From: Lachnospiraceae bacterium UBA3638
Lineage (GTDB): Bacteria; Bacillota; Clostridia; Lachnospirales; Lachnospiraceae
Reading direction: 5' to 3'
DNA: 51,920 nt
Assembly (NCBI GenBank): GCA_002373595.1
Contig: DFKT01000100.1
Location: 1-51,920 of the forward strand
Positions 17,110 to 25,313 of this stretch are shown here, in pieces. How positions within the stretch are numbered: the first letter of the stretch is position 1; every line of letters begins with the position of its first letter. The position numbers and the translations under genes were made by a program. Below the pieces are notes generated by a model. It was given only the letters and a program-made list of their open reading frames with translations, ran no database searches and was not told where the DNA came from.

Positions 17110-18456
17110 TCAGAATCTTAAATACATGAATGAATCGTTCGAACCTCTGTAAATGAGGTATGTGCAGATGCCTATCAATATCATCGATATGACAAGTGCA
17201 AGTCCGGGAAGTTTGATCTTGATCGTCTTCCACAGATTGGCGGGAAGCCAGGTGCTGAAGAGGAAACATACGATAAAGAAAACTCCGTATTGCTTTAAAT
17301 ATTTGATATAGTCCTCCCTGAAACTCGACCAGGGGCCCTGTCCGAAGAAGGGGAAAAGCCTGGTAAAGAGAACTGCAAGTCTGTCCATTTTCTCTTCGGC
17401 AAAGATTGCCCATGTAAGAGGGATCGCCAGGAGCATGTATATATGTCCGAAGAATTTAAACCTGTTGTAGAACTTTCCGATAAACAGTTTCTCTGTCACG
17501 ATGAGGACAAATATCACGAGTCCCCATATGATGAAATTCATATGTCCGCCGTGCCATATACCCGTTAAGATCCATACTATGAGGAGATTGAATATCGTGC
17601 GGAAAGCACCTTTCCTGCTGCCGCCGAGAGGGATATATACATAATCCCTGAACCATGTGCCGAGCGTAATATGCCATTTGCGCCAAAATTCTGTCATCGT
17701 GACACTCATATACGGATGATCGAAATTATCAGGGATCCTGAATCCGAGCATCCTGCCGATTCCTATCGCCATGAGTGAGTATCCGTAGAAATCAAAGTAG
17801 AGCTGGAATGAATATGCGAATATGCCCATCCACGCAAGCGGCGTGGAGACATCTTCATATCCGATACTACCGACTGCCGCCCAGAGTTTTCCTATAGGGT
17901 TGGCAATGAGGACCTTAAGTCCGAGTCCTATCGCAAATGTGGTGACTCCGTCGAGTATCTTCTTTTCGTTTACCTGCCTGTTATCGAAATCGTAGCTGTA
18001 GAGGTCATAGCGAAGAATAGGACCCATGGTCAGCTGTTCAAACATGAGCATATACGTTCCGAACTTCAGGAGACTTTTTTCCGCAGGGATCGTGCTTCTC
18101 TTAACATCGATAAGATACGACAGTCCCTGGAATGTATAGAACGATATCGCAAGCGGCATCCCTGAAGGCGAGAGGTATTTAAAGTACCCGAGAAGTATCA
18201 CGTGGAAGATCACGCACATCGCGAGAGGAAATCCTCTCTTCTCGCAGGACTCTATCACTCTTCCCGAATAGAAATCTATGATGATGCAAAGTAAAAGAAC
18301 AACAAGCCACTCGGGATGTCCCCAAGTACCTATAGCATAGAAAAGTATGCTGAGATACATCAGCCTCGAGTCGCGTTTTCTGTCATCGCCGTTATAGTAA
18401 AGTAAAAAGAACAACGGCAGGAATATCCATATGAAGTGCAGATCACTGAATGCCAT
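17110..18456 (-). CDS. MBOAT-family O-acyltransferase
   Basis: A 448-residue polytopic membrane protein of the DltB/AlgI type, with about ten hydrophobic segments. It carries both family histidines: His262 in FWRKWHITLGTWFRDYVYIPLG and the catalytic His302 in LTGIWHGG. These enzymes pass an acyl group from a cytoplasmic donor across the membrane. The acyl group then goes to an extracellular acceptor, commonly with help from an SGNH protein such as the one encoded next. The start has AGGAG eight bases before it and lies 14 bases inside the end of the RND pump gene. No dltA or dltC (D-alanine ligase and carrier) is nearby, which argues against teichoic acid D-alanylation and favours polysaccharide acetylation. 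Confidence 0.93.
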   Translation of the reverse strand: MAFSDLHFIWIFLPLFFLLYYNGDDRKRDSRLMYLSILFYAIGTWGHPEWLVVLLLCIIIDFYSGRVIESCEKRGFPLAMCVIFHVILLGYFKYLSPSGMPLAISFYTFQGLSYLIDVKRSTIPAEKSLLKFGTYMLMFEQLTMGPILRYDLYSYDFDNRQVNEKKILDGVTTFAIGLGLKVLIANPIGKLWAAVGSIGYEDVSTPLAWMGIFAYSFQLYFDFYGYSLMAIGIGRMLGFRIPDNFDHPYMSVTMTEFWRKWHITLGTWFRDYVYIPLGGSRKGAFRTIFNLLIVWILTGIWHGGHMNFIIWGLVIFVLIVTEKLFIGKFYNRFKFFGHIYMLLAIPLTWAIFAEEKMDRLAVLFTRLFPFFGQGPWSSFREDYIKYLKQYGVFFIVCFLFSTWLPANLWKTIKIKLPGLALVISMILIGICTYLIYRGSNDSFMYLRF

Positions 18457-21400
18457 TTATAAACTCCTGTGCATCGTCCGGTATATCGTCAAGGCTTTCA
18501 CTGCCGAGGTCAACATCGAGCGGTTTTTTCTTGAATAGTATGTCGTACATTACGGGTATGATATATAAAGTCATAAGCGTTGCATACGCGAGTCCTCCCG
18601 CGATAACAAGCGCCATACCTCTTCCCATCTGGCTGCCCATATCATCTCCTACGAGAAGGCTGCTCTCTGCAAGTATGGTCGTGAGTGCAGTCATAAGTAT
18701 GGGACGCATTCTGGTCTTACCGGTGGCGACGAGAGCATCCTGTCTCTCTACTCCGCCCTTTCTTAACTGGTTGGTATAATCGACGAAGACTATACCGTTG
18801 TTAACGACCGTACCGAGCAGCATCAGGAATCCCATAAGAGAGATGATCGAGAGATTCTCTCCGGTAAACCATAATGCGAGCAGTCCGCCGGTAAATGCGA
18901 GCGGTACAGTAAACAGTATGATGAACGGACTGAGCAGACTCTGGAACTGTGCAACCATTACCAGATACACGAATGCGCCTCCGAGGAGGATTACCAGTGC
19001 CATCTGCTCTATCATCTTATTTACACTCTCGGACTCTCCTGTCAGATCGAGGGTATATCCGTCAGGCATCTCATACTGCTCGAGGAGAGGATTGAGTTCA
19101 CGTGACAGCAATGTCGTATTGTATCCGTCAGCCACTCCTGCGGTTACGGTTATATAGTGGCTCTGATTCTTTCTTGATATGGAGTTGACGCCTTTTTCCT
19201 TTACTATCTCGGCAAACTCCGAAAGCGTATGGTCTACGGTGATCTCTTTTCCGTCATCATCCTTCTCTGTCACGGGGAATTTGTAATCCATTATATTATC
19301 CGTCGAGAGAGGGTCGAGACCGGTCTTGATCCTGACGTCCATATCGACATCTCCGATCGTTACGGTGACTGCGGATGCGGATGTCGTAAGTTTGCTGTTG
19401 AGCTCCATAAAGATCTGCGCTGCGGTGAGTCCGTATCTCATCGCCTTGTTCTTGTCGATATTGAGATGGAGCACAGGATCTGCATCCTCCTGCCCATTGG
19501 TGATATCTACATATCCGGGTACTGTAGCAACGATATCCATAAGGTCCTCACTGATATCGCGCAGCTTATCATAATCATCACCGTACACGCTGATGGACAG
19601 ACCGCTTCCGAGTATCTGCGACATCTGATCCATACCGGATGAGATCGAGAACTCTCCGTTAAGATCCTGCCCTGCAGCCTCTATCTCTTTCATCATTCTC
19701 TTTACCTCGGATGCTCCCGCATTCTCATCCTCAGTAAGTATCATAAGTGAAAAACGAGTATGATCATCCGATGTCATATTCATGAGAAGTGATTCGTCAC
19801 CGCCTGTGATGATAGCTACGGATCCTATACCGTCTATTGCACACACCTTCTGCGAGAATTCATCCATCTGTCTGTAATTCTCGGCCCTATCGGTATCTTC
19901 CGCAAATGTGATATCTGCTTCTATCTGGTTACTTGCGATCTCGGGGATCATGACTATACCCATAGTCACAACTCTCCATATGGAGAGCACAAGAAGACCA
20001 ATCGCTGCGAGAAGAGGTATCCACTTTCTCTTGAGGCAGAATGAAAGCGATGCTCCATACACATCCTGTATCTTGTCAAAGAATCTGTGCTCCTTCGGCT
20101 TGGTCTTCCTGAGGAGTGTAGATCCTGCCGCAGGCACTACCGTCATCGATATGAGAAGTGATGCGAGCAGACAGAATATGATGGTGAGCGACATGGGCAT
20201 CATGAGTTCTCTGACCATACCCGAGGTGTAAACCATGGGGATGAAAACACATACAGTAGTGAGTGTCGATGCAAATACCGCCCCGGCCACCTGATTGGTT
20301 CCCTGTACTGCTGCCCTCGGAGCTTCTATACCGCGCCCTCGCAACCTGTAAATATTCTCTATGATGACTATCGAGTTGTCGACGAGCATTCCTATTCCCA
20401 GCGCCATACCCGAGAGAGACATCATGTTGAGCGATATTCCCGAGAAGTACATGGCAACAAGTGCGGTGAGCACACTTAAGGGAATACTGATCGCAACAAC
20501 TATGGTGGGCAGGAAGTCACGAAGGAATATCGCAAGGATCAATATCGCAAGCGCTGCGCCTATGATCATATTCTTTACGACATTCTCTACGATGAGATTG
20601 ATGTAATCTCCCTGGTCCATAACCTTTACGACGGACAGACCGGGATACTGCTCACGAAGTCTCTGTGCTTCCGCATTTACAGTCTTACTTACTTCATTCG
20701 TTCCGCTCGTGCTTGCTTTAAATACCGCGAGGAGCACGGAAGGCTCTCCGTTAAGTCTGGTATACGTAGTCTCGGTATTGTCTATGACGGTGAGGTTTGC
20801 TACATCCTTTACCCTTACGTCGCCGATGTCGTCTATCTTTACAAGTACGAGGTCTTCTATCTCCGAAATGCTCTCATAGTTTTTGCCGACCTTTAAGAGC
20901 CAGGAGTTGTCATCGCTGTCGTCGATATATCCTGCGGGCATCTCAAAGTTCTGCGCATAAAGGATCTGTGAAAGTGTTTCCAACGTAAGGAGCTTGTCTG
21001 CGTTAGCACTTCTTAATGCCTCCGCTTTCTGACGCTCAAATTCCTTAAGCCCGTCATTGTACTGTTCCCATCCGTCATCTATCTGCTCCTGCGCACTCTG
21101 AATGGAATCCCATCCCTGACGAAGCTGCTTGTCGGCATCCTTTATCTGATCGAGTCCGTTGTCTATTGCTTTCTGTCCGGATTCTATCTGCGCTTCTCCG
21201 GCTGCGAGCTGAGCATCTCCCGATCCGAATCCTGCTGCCGCTTCCATCTTTGCTCTCTCGAGCGCTTTATACGCATCACTTAAGCTGGTTACTTTTGCAG
21301 CGTTAAGGATGGCGGTTATCTGACCGTTGTATGTAGCGATCGCGGTATTGGCTGTAGCGATCTGTCCATCGATCGCAGCGATCTTAGCTTCGATAGCGGT

Positions 21401-22402
21401 AACATCTGCCGGAGGATCGGCTGCGAGAGCTGCATCTTTCTGTTGTTCCAGAGTGGCTTTGCCCTGCTCAAGAGCGGCCTTCGTTGCCTGCTGCGTTGCT
21501 ATCTGTGCTTCGATCGGCGCTATCGTCGCATTTAATTTATCGAGACCTTCACTTGCCTTTGCGAGCTCATCATAAACTGCAGACTTCTGATCGTTTAATT
21601 CCGATCTTGCATCCTCGAGTTCCTTTCTCGCATCATTGATATCGAGCTGACTCTGATAGAGATCGACTATTGAGTCATTAAGCTTTTTTTCCGATTCGCG
21701 CAGATCACTCTTATTCTTGTCGAGATCCTTCTGGCCGTCCTCAAGCTTCTGCTTTGCCTCATCGAGTTCATCCATCGCATCGTTAAGTTTATCTTCTGCG
21801 ATCTGAAGGATTTTTGCATTAAGTGCATCCACCTTCTTCTGATCCAGTTCTATCTGGATGGACTTCTCTATCATACCGAGGCGGGTTACGTTTGCTACAC
21901 CCTCCTGTCTCTCAATGGCAGGCGCGATAGTCTCATCGACGAATCGGCTGACCTCCTCTATCGACTTGCCTTCCATTCCGATAGCGAGGTATTCGTTTGC
22001 AAGCATATCTGTACTGATCTCAAGTACCTGAGGCATCCCTACATCATCGGGGAAAGTCGCCCTTACGGTATCGAGCGCTGTGTATACCTTTACGAGTACG
22101 CTGTCGAGATCCGTTCCGTCAGCAAACTCAAGCTCGACGAGACCGTAATTCTCGTAGCTCTCACTGTAGACATTTTTAACACCGGAAATGGTACCGAAGG
22201 AACTCTCCATCGGAACCGCTATCGTCGACTCGACTCTCTCGGGGCTCGCGCCGGGATAAGTCGTAACGACGATGATATACGGAAGACTGATCTTGGGTAA
22301 CAGATCGAGCTGCATCCTGGTAACGCTTACCACTCCGAGCATGATCATGATAAAGACCATGACCAGGATGGTAAAAGGTTTTTTTACACTAAACTTTGAC
22401 AT
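18443..22402 (-). CDS. RND-family efflux transporter with a large coiled-coil insert
   Basis: A 1319-residue AcrB/SwrC-type proton-driven pump. The N-terminal membrane helix and porter region are typical (PGASPERVESTIAVPMES, 50-67). The membrane core shows SGMALGIGMLVDNSIVIIENI with the acidic proton-relay residue, and the second half has the matching MGFLMLLGTVVNNGIVFVDY. Normal family members are about 1020-1060 residues. The extra length is mainly one block at about 200-475 of heptad-patterned helices (for example DELDEAKQKLEDGQKDLDKN). It is inserted between the first porter segment and LLTLETLSQILYAQN, where the docking domain begins in AcrB. No membrane-fusion protein or outer-membrane gene is nearby. 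First gene of the nine-gene run, with its own promoter and leader hairpin; substrate unknown. Confidence 0.93.
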   Translation of the reverse strand: MSKFSVKKPFTILVMVFIMIMLGVVSVTRMQLDLLPKISLPYIIVVTTYPGASPERVESTIAVPMESSFGTISGVKNVYSESYENYGLVELEFADGTDLDSVLVKVYTALDTVRATFPDDVGMPQVLEISTDMLANEYLAIGMEGKSIEEVSRFVDETIAPAIERQEGVANVTRLGMIEKSIQIELDQKKVDALNAKILQIAEDKLNDAMDELDEAKQKLEDGQKDLDKNKSDLRESEKKLNDSIVDLYQSQLDINDARKELEDARSELNDQKSAVYDELAKASEGLDKLNATIAPIEAQIATQQATKAALEQGKATLEQQKDAALAADPPADVTAIEAKIAAIDGQIATANTAIATYNGQITAILNAAKVTSLSDAYKALERAKMEAAAGFGSGDAQLAAGEAQIESGQKAIDNGLDQIKDADKQLRQGWDSIQSAQEQIDDGWEQYNDGLKEFERQKAEALRSANADKLLTLETLSQILYAQNFEMPAGYIDDSDDNSWLLKVGKNYESISEIEDLVLVKIDDIGDVRVKDVANLTVIDNTETTYTRLNGEPSVLLAVFKASTSGTNEVSKTVNAEAQRLREQYPGLSVVKVMDQGDYINLIVENVVKNMIIGAALAILILAIFLRDFLPTIVVAISIPLSVLTALVAMYFSGISLNMMSLSGMALGIGMLVDNSIVIIENIYRLRGRGIEAPRAAVQGTNQVAGAVFASTLTTVCVFIPMVYTSGMVRELMMPMSLTIIFCLLASLLISMTVVPAAGSTLLRKTKPKEHRFFDKIQDVYGASLSFCLKRKWIPLLAAIGLLVLSIWRVVTMGIVMIPEIASNQIEADITFAEDTDRAENYRQMDEFSQKVCAIDGIGSVAIITGGDESLLMNMTSDDHTRFSLMILTEDENAGASEVKRMMKEIEAAGQDLNGEFSISSGMDQMSQILGSGLSISVYGDDYDKLRDISEDLMDIVATVPGYVDITNGQEDADPVLHLNIDKNKAMRYGLTAAQIFMELNSKLTTSASAVTVTIGDVDMDVRIKTGLDPLSTDNIMDYKFPVTEKDDDGKEITVDHTLSEFAEIVKEKGVNSISRKNQSHYITVTAGVADGYNTTLLSRELNPLLEQYEMPDGYTLDLTGESESVNKMIEQMALVILLGGAFVYLVMVAQFQSLLSPFIILFTVPLAFTGGLLALWFTGENLSIISLMGFLMLLGTVVNNGIVFVDYTNQLRKGGVERQDALVATGKTRMRPILMTALTTILAESSLLVGDDMGSQMGRGMALVIAGGLAYATLMTLYIIPVMYDILFKKKPLDVDLGSESLDDIPDDAQEFINGIQ

Positions 22403-22428
22403 CTGCTTTCCTTATATTTATACAGTAC

Positions 22429-22452
22429 AAAAAAGAAGGGGCTGCTCCTTCT
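22429..22452 (-). terminator. Terminator-like hairpin in the leader of the RND gene
   Basis: On the minus strand AGAAGG (22452-22447) pairs with CCTTCT (22439-22434) around a 7-base loop and is followed directly by a T run (22434-22429), the form of a small intrinsic terminator. It lies between the strong promoter at 22485-22514 and the pump start codon, so it may act as an attenuator. A short stem of six pairs makes this uncertain. Confidence 0.4.
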
Positions 22453-22484
22453 GTCAAATGCCCGATTTATGCACATTTCGCTCT

Positions 22485-22514
22485 ATTATAACAACATAAA
22501 TCCACAAAATACAA
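22485..22514 (-). promoter_or_regulatory. Extended -10 sigma-A promoter for the RND-led run
   Basis: Reading the minus strand, -35 TTGTAT (22514-22509), an 18-base spacer, and a perfect -10 TATAAT (22490-22485) preceded by TGT (extended -10). Transcription should start near 22478, giving a leader of about 76 bases before the pump ATG at 22402. Confidence 0.75.
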
Positions 22515-22634
22515 CGATTTGCGAAAAAAAAGTGTGCAAGAAATGCGCTTTTGTAGTATGCTTGTGATGTGTGACCACAAGATATAGACGTCCAAGTAAT
22601 CAGACCACAATTTTCTTGATCAAGGAGATATATC

Positions 22635-23471
22635 ATGAAAAGGATAATGACGATCCAGGATATTTCATGTCTCGGAAGATGCAGCCTCACCGTCGCTCTT
22701 CCCATTCTGTCCGCGATGGGTTTTGAGACAGCTATCGTTCCCACTGCGGTCCTCTCCACTCATACGCAATTTAACGGATTTACTTTTCACGATCTCACCG
22801 ATGAGATGGAGAAGATAAAGGATCACTGGGTAAAAGAAAAATTTACATTCGATACCATATATACAGGATATCTCGGAAGTCAGAGACAGATAGAGATCGT
22901 AAAGAGTTTCTTTGAAACATTTCATGGTGAAAAGACAGTAAATATCGTTGATCCCGCTATGGCTGACAACGGCAGGCTCTATGTGGGATTCGATGAAGCA
23001 TTTGCAAAAGAGATGCTCTCGCTTTGCATTCACGCAGATGTCTGCCTTCCCAATATCTCTGAGGCAGCGCTGATGCTTGGAACTCCTTATCCCGGGGAAG
23101 ATGCTTCTGAGGAGACGATAGATTCTCTGCTTCGCGGACTTAGAGCTGCCGGATGCAGAATGCCGGTCATCACCGGTGTCACTCTCGATGACGGCACATT
23201 CGGATTCGTCGGATTAAATACCATTACCGGAGAGTTCTTCCGTTACGGCAATAAAAAAGTCCCGTTCAAATCTCACGGGACAGGAGATGTATTTGCATCG
23301 ACATTTACCGGTGCGCTCACCGGCGGAAGGAACGTGTACGATTCACTCTGCATAGCTGCGGATTATACTGCCGCCTGCATCATGAATACTTACAACGAGC
23401 CTGTACCCTGCACTTACTCGGTAAATTTCGAAGCAGAGATACCTTATCTTTTAAAGAGAATGAAAGAGTGA
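22635..23471 (+). CDS. Pyridoxal/pyridoxamine kinase
   Basis: A 278-residue ribokinase-fold enzyme of the PdxK/PdxY type, which phosphorylates B6 vitamers in the salvage route to pyridoxal phosphate. It opens with the family pattern of a vitamer-binding loop (IQDISCLGRCSL), then PTAVLSTHTQF, and YTGYLGSQRQIEIV. The mid region has VDPAMADNGRLY and PNISEAALMLG. The catalytic GTGD anion hole is at 215-218 with Asp218 as base (SHGTGDVFAST). Length is as expected. AAGGAG precedes the ATG. It stands alone, divergent from the RND run, across a 232-base gap. That gap also holds an inverted repeat CTTGTG/CACAAG around 22560-22580 and two copies of ACCACAA near 22573 and 22605. I see no convincing promoter for this gene. 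Confidence 0.93.
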   Translation: MKRIMTIQDISCLGRCSLTVALPILSAMGFETAIVPTAVLSTHTQFNGFTFHDLTDEMEKIKDHWVKEKFTFDTIYTGYLGSQRQIEIVKSFFETFHGEKTVNIVDPAMADNGRLYVGFDEAFAKEMLSLCIHADVCLPNISEAALMLGTPYPGEDASEETIDSLLRGLRAAGCRMPVITGVTLDDGTFGFVGLNTITGEFFRYGNKKVPFKSHGTGDVFASTFTGALTGGRNVYDSLCIAADYTAACIMNTYNEPVPCTYSVNFEAEIPYLLKRMKE

Positions 23472-23484
23472 CATGCGTGTCACT
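23467..23484. repeat. Inverted repeat spanning the two convergent stop codons
   Basis: AGTGACA (23467-23473), TGCG loop, TGTCACT (23478-23484): a perfect 7-bp stem. It contains the TGA of the B6 kinase gene and touches the TAA of the pyrophosphatase gene, which are only 12 bases apart. It may be a compact two-way end signal, but no T run follows on either strand. Confidence 0.45.
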
Positions 23485-25163
23485 TAGTTATTCATAGTCT
23501 GGATAGCTTCAATGATCCTGGGAACGAGCTGCTTTTTCCTCGATACGACTCCGGGCAGATCGCATATATCGTCATGAAGAGTCTCCTGTCCAAAGGAAAG
23601 AGACAATGTGTCATATGCGTCATTTCCGCCGTAGAGCACATATGATCCCTGCTCAAGTATATCCGTAAGCATGACAAATATCATATCGAGGTCCTTATCA
23701 AGCCTTACGCGATCCATATAATCGCGCAGGTTCCCCTCTATCGAATTAAGCTGTTTTCTGCTGATCGCCGAGATCTGTGCGACTCCGAATTTAACTTCAT
23801 CCGTATCGAAAGTCTTGAAATCCTGATAGAAGATCTCCTCCGTTGTTCTGTCTCTGAAGTCAGATCCTGCTTCAAACATACTGATCGCGAGCTCTTCATA
23901 ATCAACGCCGGCTATCTGTGCGAGCTCTTTAGCCGTCTTCACATCCTGCTCCGTGCATGTGGGAGATCTGAACATAAGCGTATCGGAAAGTATCGCTGAG
24001 AGCATGAGACCTGCCATAGTCTTGTCTATCTCCACACGCCTCTCTTTGTACATGCCCGCGATGATCGTACTGCAGCATCCGAGCGGCTGATTGCGGAACA
24101 TGATGGGTTGTATGGTCTCGAGCGATCCGAGTCTGTGATGATCTACTATCTCCAGGATCTCTGCTTCATCTATACCATCCACAGCCTGCGTCTTTTCATT
24201 ATGATCGACAAGAATGACTTTCTTTTTTGTCATGTTGAGGAGGTGCCTGCGAGAGAACATTCCGACGTAATGTCTCTGCTCATCAACGATGGGGAAGTCT
24301 CTGTGCCTGATCTTTGCTATCCTCGTCTGCACTTCGTCAACATAATCGTCGAGATCGAAAGTGACGAGATTGTCCTTCGTCATGAAATACTTGATGGGTA
24401 TGCTCTGATGAATGAGTCTGGCAGCGGTAAAACTGTCATACTCAGTCGCTATCAGCACACAGTCTATGCTTTTGGCTTTCTCAACAACATCTGCAGGGAG
24501 CTCCTTTACATCCGTGACGATCATGCAGCTCGGATTCTCGTCCAGCGCGATCATCAGCCTTTCTTTGATATTGCCGAGTATGACGAGATCGTTCTCTTCT
24601 ATTTCCTTTCTCAGTGAATCATCGTCTCCTGCGGCTACGACTACCTTTCCCTGCACGAAGTAGCCATGCTCATTTCCCGTTAAGAGATTTCCCTTTAAGG
24701 TCTCTATTATATTCTTATACTGGGTACGGGCCCTTGAAAGTATCGTATTGTCGAGGATATCCATATATGAATAAGCAATATCTCCGTTTACTATAACACC
24801 TTCCAGACGCCCCTGATCGGATACTATGGGAAGAGTGACCGCAGACTCGGACTTCATGAGCTCCCAAGCCTTCTTAAGGGAATAATGGCTGCTCACCCCG
24901 GAGATCTTCCTGAAAGCTATGTCGCTGATCTGAGTTCCCACATGGAAAATAGTCTTCGGCTCCTCCACCGAGAATCTCTTCAGCACATATTTGGTCTCTT
25001 CATTTAATGGGCCGGCTTTGAGAGGAAGAAATGTCCCCTCTTCGGTCAGATTTTTGAGATTGGAATAGCTGATCGCCGCGCATATGGAATCCGTATCGGG
25101 GTTTTTATGCCCGATGACGTATACAGGCCTGTTTTCTGCCGGGGTTTCCTGTGTTTTACTCAT
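23484..25163 (-). CDS. ppaC: Manganese-dependent inorganic pyrophosphatase with CBS and DRTGG regulatory domains
   Basis: A 559-residue family II pyrophosphatase that hydrolyses PPi to phosphate. The DHH catalytic part is split: IGHKNPDTDS (17-26) at the start, then VDHNEK and VDHHR in the middle, and the substrate-binding SRKKQLVP in the C-terminal DHHA2 domain. Between the first motif and the DHN motif are CBS (about 70-130), DRTGG (about 140-250) and CBS (about 255-315) domains. In characterised relatives the CBS pair binds AMP/ADP as inhibitors and ATP as activator, and the DRTGG-containing form also responds to diadenosine polyphosphates. GGAGG precedes the ATG by five bases and a good promoter lies upstream. 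Cytoplasmic and monocistronic. Confidence 0.95.
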   Translation of the reverse strand: MSKTQETPAENRPVYVIGHKNPDTDSICAAISYSNLKNLTEEGTFLPLKAGPLNEETKYVLKRFSVEEPKTIFHVGTQISDIAFRKISGVSSHYSLKKAWELMKSESAVTLPIVSDQGRLEGVIVNGDIAYSYMDILDNTILSRARTQYKNIIETLKGNLLTGNEHGYFVQGKVVVAAGDDDSLRKEIEENDLVILGNIKERLMIALDENPSCMIVTDVKELPADVVEKAKSIDCVLIATEYDSFTAARLIHQSIPIKYFMTKDNLVTFDLDDYVDEVQTRIAKIRHRDFPIVDEQRHYVGMFSRRHLLNMTKKKVILVDHNEKTQAVDGIDEAEILEIVDHHRLGSLETIQPIMFRNQPLGCCSTIIAGMYKERRVEIDKTMAGLMLSAILSDTLMFRSPTCTEQDVKTAKELAQIAGVDYEELAISMFEAGSDFRDRTTEEIFYQDFKTFDTDEVKFGVAQISAISRKQLNSIEGNLRDYMDRVRLDKDLDMIFVMLTDILEQGSYVLYGGNDAYDTLSLSFGQETLHDDICDLPGVVSRKKQLVPRIIEAIQTMNN

Positions 25164-25197
25164 TTTACCCTCCCATATCCTGCGATGACTTATGGCT

Positions 25198-25226
25198 ATT
25201 TTACCATTTAATACGCGGCATGTAAA
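25198..25226 (-). promoter_or_regulatory. Sigma-A promoter for the pyrophosphatase gene
   Basis: On the minus strand, -35 TTTACA (25226-25221), a 17-base spacer, and -10 TAAAAT (25203-25198). Both hexamers differ from consensus at one base only. The start codon is 35 bases further at 25163. Confidence 0.75.
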
Positions 25227-25269
25227 TTTGAGAAAATTTCATAAAACTAGTGCCTCGCAGGCTCTTATC

Positions 25270-25278
25270 TGTTAGAAT
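25270..25278 (+). promoter_or_regulatory. Possible extended -10 promoter for the diguanylate cyclase gene
   Basis: TGTTAGAAT, an extended -10 element (TGn then TAGAAT), 35 bases before the ATG at 25314. No good -35 hexamer is found 16-18 bases upstream, so the assignment rests on the extended -10 alone. Confidence 0.4.
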
Positions 25279-25313
25279 AGTAGAGATGATCTTACTGTTG
25301 TAAAGGTGGTTTT

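Noticed and set aside
16121..17152. Open frame of 343 codons on the + strand opposite the SGNH gene
   Set aside because: It runs antisense to the catalytic SGNH gene and shows scattered Cys/His/Arg composition with no motif or RBS, so it is not a gene.
22560..22612. CTTGTG/CACAAG inverted repeat and ACCACAA direct repeats upstream of the B6 kinase gene
   Set aside because: They are short enough to be chance matches and no clear promoter lines up with them; noted only as possible operator sequence.
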